This document shows, piece after piece, positions 40,737 to 48,827 of a DNA stretch of 52,364 bases. Position 1 is the stretch's first letter. The number at the start of each line of letters is the position of its first letter. The position numbers and the translations under genes were made by a program. Source of the stretch: a virus; the IMG/VR virus record IMGVR_UViG_3300030380_005007, positions 1 through 52,364 of that record; one strand, given 5' to 3'. The notes under the pieces are model-generated. The model ran no database searches and was not told the origin of the DNA. It saw only the letters and a list, made by a program, of their open reading frames with translations.

Positions 40737-41315
40737 ATGGCTAATAAAAATGCACCTTTCGGTCTAAGACCAGTTGGCGAATTAGGTTCGAGTTATAACA
40801 CAAGCGGAACAACCGAATACTCAATTGCCTCTGGCGCGTCCGGAAACATTTTTTCAGGCGACCTAGTAAAAATGGCTAACACAGGTACTATTCTAGTAGC
40901 TGCTGCTGGCGATCAAGCGCTAGGTGTCTTTAGGGGATGTAAATATACCGACTCAAATGGCGATGTAATCTATTCAGCTTACTGGCCAAACGGTACTGTT
41001 TCATCAGATGCGGTGGCATTCGTAGTTGACGACCCAAATGCCTTGTTTGAAGTCCAAAGTGCTGCTACTGGCTCAGTTGTTCAAACTGTAGTTGGTAACA
41101 ACGCTGATATTGTTTATTCAACTGGATCAACTCAAACTGGTATTTCTGCTGTTAAAATCAGCGGAACAACTGCAGCAACTTCAGCACAATTAAGAATTGT
41201 TGGTTTTTCAGGAGATCCTGACAACAATGCTTTAGGTACTGGAACGTTGTCTACAAACGTTAACATGATTGTCAAAATTAACGAGCACTTCTATGCTCAA
41301 GTAACGGGAGTCTAA
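40737..41315 (+). CDS. Probable head decoration/stabilisation protein
   Basis: The 192-residue product starts NKNAPFGLRPVGELGSSYNT and is rich in small residues and beta strands. It lies two bases before the capsid gene's leader, where decoration or stabilisation proteins are typically encoded. No signature is definite. Confidence 0.6.
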   Translation: MANKNAPFGLRPVGELGSSYNTSGTTEYSIASGASGNIFSGDLVKMANTGTILVAAAGDQALGVFRGCKYTDSNGDVIYSAYWPNGTVSSDAVAFVVDDPNALFEVQSAATGSVVQTVVGNNADIVYSTGSTQTGISAVKISGTTAATSAQLRIVGFSGDPDNNALGTGTLSTNVNMIVKINEHFYAQVTGV

Positions 41316-41317
41316 TC

Positions 41318-42226
41318 ATGGCAATTAATCGTTCACAATTAGCAAAGGAACTCGAGCCTGGTTTGAATGCCTTGTTTGGCATGGAATACGCTAGGTACGA
41401 TAACGAACATGCAGAAATCTTTGATACTGAAACTTCAGATAGAGCTTTTGAAGAAGAGGTACTAATCGTTGGCTTTGGGAATGCCCAAACTAAAGCTGAA
41501 GGATCTGGTGTTGCATTTGATAATGCAACTGAAGGATATACTTCAAGATACAGCCACGAAACAGTTGCTCTTGCTTTTGCTCTAACAGAAGAAGCTGTTG
41601 AAGACAATCTGTACGACAGACTTGGTTCAAGGTATACAAAAGCCTTGGCTAGATCTATGGCAAATACAAAGCAGATTAAAGCTGCTTCAGTATTAAATAA
41701 CGCGTTTAGTAGCAGCCATACAGGCGGCGACGGTCAACCTCTTGTTTCTAATGCTCACCCTCTCGGTGGCGGCGGAACTGCAAGTAACAGACCATCAACT
41801 TATACTGACCTTAATGAAACTTCATTAGAAGATGCTCTTATTTCTATATCAACTTTTAGTGATGACAGAAATTTAGTAATTGCATTACAAGGTACAAAGT
41901 TGATTGTTCCACCTCAGTTGCAATTTGTTGCTGACAGATTACTAGAAACTCCTGGAAGAGTTAGTACATCTGACAACGACATCAACGCTATTAAGAATAT
42001 GGGCATGGTTCCTGAAGGGTATGTGGTTAACCACTATCTAACAGATACTGACGCTTGGTTCTTAAAAACTGATTGTCCTGACGGATTTAAACATTTCCAA
42101 AGAAGCCCAATGCAAACTTCACTAGAAGGTGATTTCGATACTGGTAATATGAGATATAAAGCCAGAGAGAGATACAGCTTCGGATTCTCCAACTGGAGAG
42201 CAGTGTTTGCATCTCAAGGTGCTTAA
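41318..42226 (+). CDS. Major capsid protein (HK97 fold)
   Basis: The 302-residue product starts MAINRSQLAKELEPGLNALF and continues with YTSRYSHETVALAFALTEEA, SNAHPLGGGGTASN and a C-terminal domain with FLKTDCPDGFKHFQRSP and YSFGFSNWRAVFASQGA. These features match the Mu gpT/HK97-like major capsid proteins common in aquatic phages. It follows scaffold and decoration genes and ends at a strong terminator, as expected for a gene needing high expression. Confidence 0.85.
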   Translation: MAINRSQLAKELEPGLNALFGMEYARYDNEHAEIFDTETSDRAFEEEVLIVGFGNAQTKAEGSGVAFDNATEGYTSRYSHETVALAFALTEEAVEDNLYDRLGSRYTKALARSMANTKQIKAASVLNNAFSSSHTGGDGQPLVSNAHPLGGGGTASNRPSTYTDLNETSLEDALISISTFSDDRNLVIALQGTKLIVPPQLQFVADRLLETPGRVSTSDNDINAIKNMGMVPEGYVVNHYLTDTDAWFLKTDCPDGFKHFQRSPMQTSLEGDFDTGNMRYKARERYSFGFSNWRAVFASQGA

Positions 42227-42261
42227 TACCCGTTACTCGGGGTGGGTTGTTTAAACCTACT

Positions 42262-42291
42262 GAAAGGGAGCTTAGGCTCCCTTTCTTTTTT
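42262..42291 (+). terminator. Intrinsic terminator after the capsid gene
   Basis: GAAAGGGAGC (42262-42271) pairs with GCTCCCTTTC (42276-42285) around a TTAG loop, followed by six T. It isolates the next gene from the capsid unit. Confidence 0.9.
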
Positions 42292-42366
42292 CTGAAATAA
42301 ATTTACAAAAAGCTACCTTAAACAGTATTCTTATTGTAGAATCTGAGTAAACCAATTATAAATACT

Positions 42367-42783
42367 ATGAATACTGGTTTACATTCGAGTTTATCTTTAG
42401 CAAACTCACCTTGCACTGGTCGTTGCACTACGTCTATGGCTCCTTTTGACGAAAGATGTCAAGGATGCGGCAGAAATATTAAACAAATACGCGATTGGGA
42501 AACATATTCTGATTATGATAAGAAAATAGTTAATGTAAAAAACTGGCTAGAGGGTTATGATATAAGACAGAAAATTGAGGCAGAAATGAGTTCAAAAGAT
42601 TCCAAAAAAATACAAGACATTCAAGGCAGAATGACTACTGTTATTTCTTTAGTAGAGATGATAGGCCAAGATATGTTGGATGAGTTTGGTAAGGACTCAT
42701 CAATAAAAGAATCTTATCAGGCTTTATTTAGTTGTAGAGAGCAAATACTCAAGTCAAAAGAAAACTTCCCTCAAGACTGCTAA
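42367..42783 (+). CDS. DUF1289-family Cys-rich protein (moron-like)
   Basis: The 138-residue product begins with the DUF1289 signature: SPCTGRCTTSMAPFDERCQG, CGRNIKQIRDWETYS, giving four Cys in a small metal-binding-like domain (residues about 14-50). The remaining helical region is not recognised. DUF1289 proteins are mainly small bacterial proteins of unknown function. The gene lies between a strong terminator and a hairpin, separated from the structural genes around it, which suggests a host-derived extra gene. A -35/-10 pair TTGTAG/TATAAA (42334-42362) ends too close to the ATG to be convincing. Confidence 0.75.
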   Translation: MNTGLHSSLSLANSPCTGRCTTSMAPFDERCQGCGRNIKQIRDWETYSDYDKKIVNVKNWLEGYDIRQKIEAEMSSKDSKKIQDIQGRMTTVISLVEMIGQDMLDEFGKDSSIKESYQALFSCREQILKSKENFPQDC

Positions 42784-42791
42784 AGTAGTAT

Positions 42792-42813
42792 AGTTATCTA
42801 AACCGAGATAACT
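42792..42813 (+). terminator. Hairpin after the DUF1289 gene
   Basis: AGTTATCT (42792-42799) pairs perfectly with AGATAACT (42806-42813). The following TGTTGCTCC is only weakly U-rich, so termination would be partial. Confidence 0.35.
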
Positions 42814-42879
42814 TGTTGCTCCAACTGACTCGGCAGACTTACTCCAAAGATGGCGCAACTAATTTAGCAGGAGAAAACA

Positions 42880-43386
42880 ATGGCTAAATCAACTTTTTCA
42901 GGTCCAGTCAAATCTTTGGCAGGATTTATCTCAGCAGGAACTAACGCAATCGTAAGTCTTACAGCTGACACATCCTTAACTGTAGACGCACATGCAGGTA
43001 AGATACTTCTATGTAATGACGCTGATGGTAAATTTACATTACCTTCTATTGTTACTACTACACCAAGCGATCCGACAGATCCAAATCAAACCAATAATTT
43101 AGGTGCATCATTTACATTTGTTATTGTTACCGCAGCTACTGATTTAGATATCAAAACAGACGGTACTGATAAGTTTGTTGGTGGTCTATATACTGGTGTT
43201 AACAACGCAACAGGCAAAACCTTTATTTCAGGTGCATCTAATGACGTTATTACACTTAACGGATCAACCAAAGGCGGATTAGCAGGAAGCATTATTAAAG
43301 TTCACGCTATAGCAAGCGCTAAGTATGCTGTAGAAGGAATCACTTTAGGTTCAGGAACTCTAGTAACTCCATTTGCTGACGCTTAA
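42880..43386 (+). CDS. Beta-rich structural protein
   Basis: The 168-residue product is rich in Thr, Ala, Gly and Asp (SLTADTSLTVDAHAGKILLC), with no charged helices. This composition and its place among virion genes suggest a head-decoration or fibre-like protein. A good ribosome binding site (CAGGAG) precedes it. Confidence 0.6.
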   Translation: MAKSTFSGPVKSLAGFISAGTNAIVSLTADTSLTVDAHAGKILLCNDADGKFTLPSIVTTTPSDPTDPNQTNNLGASFTFVIVTAATDLDIKTDGTDKFVGGLYTGVNNATGKTFISGASNDVITLNGSTKGGLAGSIIKVHAIASAKYAVEGITLGSGTLVTPFADA

Positions 43387-43401
43387 TACTAGGAGATAAT
43401 T

Positions 43402-43701
43402 ATGGCAGGTAGAATTGTAGGATCAGATGTAAAGACAGCTACAACCACTTCTTCTGCTACCGGTGGTGCAGTTTTGCAAAACGGTAGAGCAAGATTAAGA
43501 GGATACATCATAGCTGGCGGATCTTCTGACGGTACTGTTACTTTCAGAGATGGAACTGTATCAGGCTCTACCATATTAATTGCTCCTTGCAACGCTAATG
43601 ATACTGAAACAATGAACATTCCAGATTCTGGTGTTCTATTTGAAGACGGTATTCATGTTGTATTAAGTAATATAGATAGAGTAACTGTCTTTCACTCTTA
43701 G
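43402..43701 (+). CDS. Small beta-rich structural protein
   Basis: The 99-residue product is rich in Gly, Thr and Val (RARLRGYIIAGGSSDGTVTF) and continues the structural cluster. AGGAG lies upstream. A decoration or minor virion role is likely from composition and position. Confidence 0.6.
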   Translation: MAGRIVGSDVKTATTTSSATGGAVLQNGRARLRGYIIAGGSSDGTVTFRDGTVSGSTILIAPCNANDTETMNIPDSGVLFEDGIHVVLSNIDRVTVFHS

Positions 43702-43715
43702 CATTTGAATCTTTT

Positions 43716-43749
43716 TGTAGTAGCACTTATTATGGTGCTACTACATTTT
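43716..43749 (+). terminator. Hairpin with short T-run before the basic-protein cluster
   Basis: TGTAGTAGCAC (43716-43726) pairs perfectly with GTGCTACTACA (43735-43745), followed by TTTT. The stem is long, but the U-run is short and the next ATG is at 43754, so attenuation or partial termination is more likely than a full stop. Confidence 0.5.
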
Positions 43750-43753
43750 AATT

Positions 43754-44053
43754 ATGGCAGCTAAGAAAAAATCAAAACCCATACGCAGAACCGTAGGTAA
43801 AGGCGGTAATTATCGTCCTACCAAAAAAGGCGCTGGTATGACAAAAAAAGGTATTAAGGAATATCGCAAAAAAAATCCAGGCTCAAAACTTAAAGGAGCA
43901 GTCACTGGTAAAGTAAAAAAAGGATCCGCAGCTGCAAAAAGAAGAAAATCATATTGCGCTAGATCTCTTGGTCAACTTAAGCGTAGCTCAGCAAAAACAA
44001 GAAACAATCCAAACTCAAGAATTCGTCAAGCAAGAAGAAGGTGGAAATGTTGA
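43754..44053 (+). CDS. Very basic DNA-binding-like protein (DUF6321-like)
   Basis: The 99-residue product is Lys/Arg-rich throughout: KGGNYRPTKKGAGMTKKGIK, GAVTGKVKKGSAAAKRRKSY and RQARRRWKC. I recognise the KRRKSYCARSLGQLK segment from proteins annotated as DUF6321 in aquatic phages. Two Cys lie near the conserved ends. It is the first of four consecutive cationic genes, so a packaged DNA-binding role is plausible but unproven. Confidence 0.65.
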   Translation: MAAKKKSKPIRRTVGKGGNYRPTKKGAGMTKKGIKEYRKKNPGSKLKGAVTGKVKKGSAAAKRRKSYCARSLGQLKRSSAKTRNNPNSRIRQARRRWKC

Positions 44054-44085
44054 GGGAAATGAAAAAAATTTGGTAGAATTAAGTA

Positions 44086-44316
44086 ATGGCTAAAAAAGTA
44101 AAAAGCGGCGGTAAAATTTGTCCAGCAGGAAAAGCTTGGGCAAAACGCACATTTGATACATACCCAAGTGCGTATGCAAATATGGCTGCATCTAAATATT
44201 GTAAAGATCCAAACTATGCAAAAAAATCCAAAGCCAAAAAAAGCAAAAGAAAAAAGTATGCTGGTGGCGGTATTGCCAGTGCAGGCTTTGGAGCTGTAAT
44301 GAGATCATCTAGCTAA
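44086..44316 (+). CDS. Basic Cys-containing protein (KICPAGKAWAK type)
   Basis: The 76-residue product has KICPAGKAWAKRTFDTYPSA and SKYCKDPNYAKKSKAKKSK, a pattern I recognise from cyanophage and other aquatic phage proteins of unknown function. It ends with a Gly/Ser tail. Net charge is strongly positive. It lies in the cationic cluster. Confidence 0.65.
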   Translation: MAKKVKSGGKICPAGKAWAKRTFDTYPSAYANMAASKYCKDPNYAKKSKAKKSKRKKYAGGGIASAGFGAVMRSSS

Positions 44317-44320
44317 AATT

Positions 44321-44647
44321 ATGGGACAACTAGCAGAGTGGCGTAAACAAAATTGGGTTCGTATTGGAACCGACGGTTCTATTAAAGGTCCTTGTGGAAC
44401 TAGCAAAAATAAAAAAAACCCAGACCGTTGTTTGCCAGCAGCCAAAGCAAGAAGTTTATCTAAAACAGAAAGGGCTAAAACTGCTAGAAAGAAAAAAAGA
44501 GCTGGGGCAAAAGGTAAAACTGTTGTCTCAAATACAAAAAAAGCTAAAGTAAGAGTTAAAAAATCAACAGGCGATGTCGTTATTAAGATTGCCAAAGGAT
44601 GTGGTAAAGTAATGAACGACAGGAGAAAGAAAACTAAATTTTATTAG
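44321..44647 (+). CDS. Basic protein, DUF5872-like
   Basis: The 108-residue product contains QNWVRIGTDGSIKGPCGTSK, NPDRCLPAAKARSLSKTE and GAKGKTVVSNTKKAKV. This order matches the family I know as DUF5872, widespread in phages and large viruses with no proven function. Strong positive charge and two conserved Cys again point to DNA or RNA contact. It starts five bases after the previous stop. Confidence 0.7.
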   Translation: MGQLAEWRKQNWVRIGTDGSIKGPCGTSKNKKNPDRCLPAAKARSLSKTERAKTARKKKRAGAKGKTVVSNTKKAKVRVKKSTGDVVIKIAKGCGKVMNDRRKKTKFY

Positions 44648-44655
44648 GAAATAAT

Positions 44656-44886
44656 ATGTATAAGAAAACTAAAGGTTACTCTAAAGGCGGTAAAAAAGGC
44701 GGCCTAAAAAAAATGTCTAAAGGCGGAATGAAACCTAAAGGAATGTCTAAAGGCGGTATGGCCAAAGGGTACAAAAAAGGTGGTATGGCCAAAGGGTACA
44801 AAAAAGGTGGTATGGCCAAAGGGTACAAAAAAGGTGGTATGGCCAAAGGCAATAAAAAAGGTGGCAAAAAGGGCGGAAAAAAGTAA
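44656..44886 (+). CDS. Lys/Gly repeat protein, protamine-like
   Basis: The 76-residue product is almost only Lys, Gly, Met, Ala and Tyr, built from the 9-residue unit AKGYKKGGM repeated in tandem (encoded by near-identical 27-base units at 44758-44865). Such a disordered polycation could neutralise packaged DNA, like a protamine. The start has a GGAAATAAT leader and is the first Met. The alternative is a low-complexity tail of no function, but it keeps company with three other basic proteins. Confidence 0.65.
   Translation: MYKKTKGYSKGGKKGGLKKMSKGGMKPKGMSKGGMAKGYKKGGMAKGYKKGGMAKGYKKGGMAKGNKKGGKKGGKK
44758..44865 (+). repeat. Four tandem 27-base units
   Basis: Units begin at 44758, 44785, 44812 and 44839; the first three are identical and the last is diverged. 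They code for nine residues each, so copy-number change keeps the frame. Confidence 0.9.
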
Positions 44887-44892
44887 GTAGTA

Positions 44893-45570
44893 GTGGCTTA
44901 TCTTTATAGCAATATACCTCACTTTAAGTGTTGGGTAAGAAAAGAATATACTCATAACCATGACAAATATCATGGTGACTTTTTACACGCCATGGCAGTT
45001 GGCGTAACTACGATGCCAAATCGTTGTCTAAGCTTTCACATGATATTTACTGGAGTTGAGGCTGATGGTGAGCCAGAAGATACGGTGCATGGTGGCGCAA
45101 TGTGGGCTAGAATGCCAATCACAGCTTTAGTAGGCGACACGCCTTTTGAAGAATGGCCCGAGCCTATGCAAGTGCATGACGCGCAGCCTTGGGATTGTTC
45201 CTCTCATAACAACTCAGTATATGTTATTGATAGAGCTACACCATGCCCTTGGCTAGCCAAAATAGATGGTCAAATGTTTCCTGCGAAATATTACTTTACA
45301 GTTGATTATGCTGAAAGTGAGATCGCAGATGATCCAGCTCAACATAAAAGTAGTCACGTTTTAGAGCTTTTAGACGCAGGAGAATGGACAGGTAATATAG
45401 TTGCGCTACCAAACAATAGAGTTAGAGTTACACACCCTGCTTGGTTCCAAACAGGTGAAGGTGCACCCGACTTCAGGCCATCTCAACATATACATTATTC
45501 TAAATCTGATTTAGACTATACCTTAGATGTAAACAGGGTTTTTGATAACTTATATAATGAGGATGAATAA
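44893..45570 (+). CDS. Conserved-type hypothetical virion-region protein
   Basis: The 225-residue product begins with a GTG preceded by AAGTAAGTAGTA, a poor ribosome binding site. It contains HDKYHGDFLHAMAVGVTTMP, WARMPITALVGDTPF and HPAWFQTGEGAPDFRPSQHI, many His and Trp residues and no repeats. I recall similar proteins of unknown function in aquatic phages. His-rich regions could bind metal. It precedes the connector genes. Confidence 0.6.
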   Translation: MAYLYSNIPHFKCWVRKEYTHNHDKYHGDFLHAMAVGVTTMPNRCLSFHMIFTGVEADGEPEDTVHGGAMWARMPITALVGDTPFEEWPEPMQVHDAQPWDCSSHNNSVYVIDRATPCPWLAKIDGQMFPAKYYFTVDYAESEIADDPAQHKSSHVLELLDAGEWTGNIVALPNNRVRVTHPAWFQTGEGAPDFRPSQHIHYSKSDLDYTLDVNRVFDNLYNEDE

Positions 45571-45695
45571 TGGCTGATCTATCGGTTGCTCAAAAAAGAA
45601 AATTAATAAAAGAACTTAAAGGCGCCTCTAAGCTTCATGCAAAACAAGCAGCTCAAATAGAGAAATCTTTAAAAAAAGTTAAAAAGAAAAAATAA
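45570..45695 (+). CDS. 41-residue Lys-rich helical protein
   Basis: The frame starts in the stop codon of the previous gene (TAATG) and ends in the next start (TAATG), so it is a coupled gene. The product is a basic helix (KRKLIKELKGASKLHAKQAA, then KKVKKKK). It extends the series of cationic mini-proteins in this operon. Function unknown. Confidence 0.7.
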   Translation: MADLSVAQKRKLIKELKGASKLHAKQAAQIEKSLKKVKKKK

Positions 45696-46366
45696 TGTCA
45701 GTTTCAGGTAGTACAGACTTTGAGCCAAATGTAGCTGAGTTCGTTGAAGAAGCATTTGAAAGATGCGGCCTTGAAATGCGTACTGGCTATGATTTAAAAA
45801 CTGCAAAAAGATCTATAAATTTGATGTTAGCTGAGTGGGCTAATCGTGGTCTAAATCAGTGGACTATTGAACAAGCAACTACAACAGTTATTGAAGGAAC
45901 AACTGATTATAATTTAAACGCTAATATTATCGATATTCTTGATGTTGTTTGTAGAAGAACTGTTAGTGGAACTCAAACCGACATATCAATGGACAGGTTA
46001 AGCAGAAGTGAATATATAAATATTCCAAATAAAGATACAAAAGCAAGACCATCGCAATTCTTTTTTAACAAACAAAACAACCCTGTTTTACAAGTATGGC
46101 CAGCTCCTGAAAACTCAACCGATATTCTTGTTTATAACAAGTTAGTAAGAATGGATGATGCTGATAAAGCAACAAATACTATGGATATGCCTTTTAGGTT
46201 TTATCCTTGTTTTGCTGCTGGTCTTGCATACTACATTTCAGTAAAAAGGGCGCCTGAAAAAACAACTTTGCTTAAACAGCTTTACGAAGAAGAGTTTGAT
46301 AGAGCAATGTCGCAGGATGAAGATAGAGCATCTTTTAGAATTAGACCTTTTAGAAGTGTGGTTTAA
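45695..46366 (+). CDS. Head-to-tail connector (P22 gp4-like adaptor)
   Basis: The 223-residue product has the adaptor pattern EEAFERCGLEMRTGYDLKTA, KRSINLMLAEWANRGLNQWT and PSQFFFNKQNNPVLQVWPAP. Proteins of this kind sit below the portal in short-tailed phages. It lies before another connector-like gene. Confidence comes from the strong N-terminal helix pattern. Confidence 0.7.
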   Translation: MSVSGSTDFEPNVAEFVEEAFERCGLEMRTGYDLKTAKRSINLMLAEWANRGLNQWTIEQATTTVIEGTTDYNLNANIIDILDVVCRRTVSGTQTDISMDRLSRSEYINIPNKDTKARPSQFFFNKQNNPVLQVWPAPENSTDILVYNKLVRMDDADKATNTMDMPFRFYPCFAAGLAYYISVKRAPEKTTLLKQLYEEEFDRAMSQDEDRASFRIRPFRSVV

Positions 46367-47089
46367 ATGGCTTACGCAAGCGGAAAATTTGCTGTAGGTT
46401 TATGCGATAAGTGTGGATTTAGATATAAATTAAATTCTTTAAAAAAAGAATGGAATGGTTTAAAAACATGTAGATCTTGTTATGAACCAAAACACCCGCA
46501 ATTAGACCCTCATACTGCTCCTGCAGATCCTCAAGCGATTTACCAACCTAGGCCAAATACCGATAAAGAAGTAGGAGAGGGATACGTAGTTGTTTTATAT
46601 AACTCAATTACAAGTTCAAATTCTATGAATCCAAATATAATAGGATCAAACTTTTCTTTATCTAGACTTGATGGCGAAATTGGCAGCGTAACTGTTTCTG
46701 TAGACGGATCTGTAACACCAACGCCATCTCCAACTCCAGCACCTACCCCAAGTCCATCTGTTACAACTTATACAGTTACAGTAGCAAGTTATTATGGTTC
46801 TAATTATTTTTATATTGATGGTTCAAGAGCACCAACACTTAGCCTGACAGAAGGTCAAACTTATAAATTTGATCAATCAGATAGCACTAATTCAAATCAC
46901 CCTTTAAGATTTTCAACTACTGCGAATGGTACGCATGGTGGCGGAACAGAATATACCACTGGCGTTACTACCTCTGGCACTCCTGGAAGCTCAGGTGCAT
47001 ATACTCAGATAGAAGTTGCATCAGGAGCACCAACACTTTACTATTACTGTACTAACCATTCGGGTATGGGTGGCCAAATTAACACATAA
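46367..47089 (+). CDS. Zinc-ribbon and cupredoxin-like fusion protein
   Basis: The 240-residue product joins two domains. Residues 10-45 form a zinc ribbon (C13-x2-C16 and C35-x2-C38). A Pro/Thr/Ser linker (PTPSPTPAPTPSPS) leads to a beta domain at about 133-240 with YTVTVASYYG, a His in SNHPLRF (H178) and a C-terminal YYYCTNHSGMGG (C228, H231, M234). His, Cys, His and Met are the ligands of type 1 copper sites, here with C-x2-H-x2-M spacing. The gene lies among connector genes, so this is probably a virion or neck protein. Confidence 0.65.
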   Translation: MAYASGKFAVGLCDKCGFRYKLNSLKKEWNGLKTCRSCYEPKHPQLDPHTAPADPQAIYQPRPNTDKEVGEGYVVVLYNSITSSNSMNPNIIGSNFSLSRLDGEIGSVTVSVDGSVTPTPSPTPAPTPSPSVTTYTVTVASYYGSNYFYIDGSRAPTLSLTEGQTYKFDQSDSTNSNHPLRFSTTANGTHGGGTEYTTGVTTSGTPGSSGAYTQIEVASGAPTLYYYCTNHSGMGGQINT

Positions 47090-47091
47090 AA

Positions 47092-47775
47092 ATGAGCAGT
47101 CCAATAACATTATCAGAACTTAAAACATTAATTCAGAACTATGTAGAGAATGATGAAACAACTTTCGTTAACACTCTTGATGACATAATTAAAAATACTG
47201 AAGAAAGAATTTTTGAACTAATTCAATTTGATTATTTTAGAAAAAATGTAAAAGGACTTTTGTCAGCCGGATCTAGATTTCTAACAGCTCCAGATGATTT
47301 TGAATTATCTTTTTCTTTGGCTGTAATAAATACAAACGGAGATTACAGTTTTTTAGATAAGAAACATACAAGTTTTATGCAAGAATATTGCCCTGATCCA
47401 ACCGATTCAGGTGAGAGAGCTTTGCCACTTTATTATGGTGATTTTGATAAAGATTTGCATACTGGATTAAAAGAATCAACAATTATTATAGCCCCGGTTC
47501 CCGATCAAAATTATGAAGTAGAACTTCACTATTTATATAAACCAAATTCATTAGTTACAGATACTACTGGAACTTGGATGTCCGAACATGCAAGAAATGC
47601 TTTACTTTATGGATGTTTAGTAGAGGCTTATACCTACATGAAAGGCGAGCCCGATTTATTAACATTGTATGAAAATAGATTTCAACAAGAAGTTGCAAGG
47701 TTAAAAAATAAAGCTGAGGCAAGAGGGAGAAGAGATGAATATAGATATGATTCATTAAGAACACAAGTTACTTAA
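47092..47775 (+). CDS. Tail/connector adaptor protein (T7 gp11-like)
   Basis: The 227-residue product has ITLSELKTLIQNYVENDETT, RFLTAPDDFELSFSLAV and later VELHYLYKPNSLVTDTTGTW, then HARNALLYGCLVEAYTYMKG. This is the layout of podovirus tail-tube-A/adaptor proteins. Together with the gene at 45695 it probably links portal and tail. Confidence 0.7.
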   Translation: MSSPITLSELKTLIQNYVENDETTFVNTLDDIIKNTEERIFELIQFDYFRKNVKGLLSAGSRFLTAPDDFELSFSLAVINTNGDYSFLDKKHTSFMQEYCPDPTDSGERALPLYYGDFDKDLHTGLKESTIIIAPVPDQNYEVELHYLYKPNSLVTDTTGTWMSEHARNALLYGCLVEAYTYMKGEPDLLTLYENRFQQEVARLKNKAEARGRRDEYRYDSLRTQVT

Positions 47776-47794
47776 ATTTTTAAAAGGAGAAGGT

Positions 47795-48538
47795 ATGAAG
47801 AGAATCAAGAAACTTGAAGGTAAAACTGTAGCTATTGTCGGTATGGGCAAAAGCTGGTTTGACTATAATTTAGCAAAATCACATGGCTCACATTTTGATG
47901 AAGTATGGGCTATCAATTCAGTAGCATCTGTTATTTATCACGACAGAGTTTTTATGCTTGATCCACCATCAAGGTTTTTAGATACCGATGATGCTGGAGG
48001 ACAAACCGAAAGCATGTCAAAGCTTCTTCAAGAACATCAAGGACCAATATATACATGTGAATTAGATGATAGATGTCCTGGATTAGTGGAATATCCTGTG
48101 CAAGAAGTATTATCAGCCACTGGATGTCATTATTTAAACAATACAGTTTCTTTTGCGGTTGCTTTCGCAGTTTGGAATAAAGTTGGAAAAATAAAATTAT
48201 TTGGTATTGATTTTAGTTATAGAGGCAATCTTCATTTTGCTGAGGCTGGAAGGGCTTCAGTAGAGTTTTGGTTGGGAAAAGCCATGCACTTAGGAATACA
48301 GGTTGAAGTAGCGTCAAGTAGCGGTCTTCTTGATACTGATGTTCCTGCAGATGAAAAACTTTACGGTTATCATAGATTGGCTGATCCTCTTGTTGTCATA
48401 ACTAATGAGAAAGGCGAGTTGATAGCAAGAAAAAAAAGTGAGGTAATTCAATACAAACAAGAAAAAGATCCTGTTTTGATTGACAAACATGACAGTCATT
48501 TGGAAAAAAATAAAGTGGGAGAACCAAACAAATGGTAA
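47795..48538 (+). CDS. Rossmann-like nucleotide/sugar-binding protein in the tail operon
   Basis: The 247-residue product begins with a glycine-rich strand-loop (KTVAIVGMGKSWFDYNLAKS) and continues VWAINSVASVIYHDRVFMLD, TGCHYLNNTVSFAVAFAVWN and IKLFGIDFSYRGNLHFAEAG. This resembles Rossmann-fold proteins of the DUF115 or glycosyltransferase-like kind known from phage tail regions. It may modify host or virion glycans, or be a structural relic; the substrate is unknown. AAAAGGAG precedes the start. It overlaps the next gene by 7 bases. Confidence 0.5.
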   Translation: MKRIKKLEGKTVAIVGMGKSWFDYNLAKSHGSHFDEVWAINSVASVIYHDRVFMLDPPSRFLDTDDAGGQTESMSKLLQEHQGPIYTCELDDRCPGLVEYPVQEVLSATGCHYLNNTVSFAVAFAVWNKVGKIKLFGIDFSYRGNLHFAEAGRASVEFWLGKAMHLGIQVEVASSSGLLDTDVPADEKLYGYHRLADPLVVITNEKGELIARKKSEVIQYKQEKDPVLIDKHDSHLEKNKVGEPNKW

Positions 48539-48825
48539 TAAGTTATAAAGCTGGTCCAGAGCTTGGTATGATTGAAGTTCATACAACAAATGAAGGCGGA
48601 CATCCTATAGAATTTTGGTCTGATCTTTGTATCAAAAGAATTATTTCTGTTAGCGAGGAAGCGCCTGAAGAAATACAACAACAGATAAAATCATTCCAAG
48701 ATAACATTCAAAAAGTGATTGAACAATATATGCAAAATGCTATAAAATCTGATAGGATTACAATTAATAATGAATTAGAAAAAGCAGGTTTCAAAGAAGC
48801 TGCTGATTTAATTAGGAAACTTTAA
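48532..48825 (+). CDS. Small helical hypothetical protein
   Basis: The 97-residue product starts as a small beta unit (EVHTTNEGGHPIEFWSDLCI) and ends as a charged helix. I recall similar short proteins in aquatic phages. Position suggests fibre or tail assembly. Confidence 0.55.
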   Translation: MVISYKAGPELGMIEVHTTNEGGHPIEFWSDLCIKRIISVSEEAPEEIQQQIKSFQDNIQKVIEQYMQNAIKSDRITINNELEKAGFKEAADLIRKL

Positions 48826-48827
48826 CT

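Noticed and set aside
42334-42362. Promoter TTGTAG-17-TATAAA for the DUF1289 gene
   Set aside because: The -10 ends five bases before the ATG, which would leave no leader or remove the start codon.
43716-43749. Full transcription terminator before the basic-protein cluster
   Set aside because: The stem is excellent but only four T follow, and the downstream genes have no clear promoter of their own, so only partial termination is credible.
44676-44973. Minus-strand frames opposite the Lys/Gly repeat gene
   Set aside because: Their periodic Pro/Leu/Phe composition simply mirrors the repeat on the plus strand.
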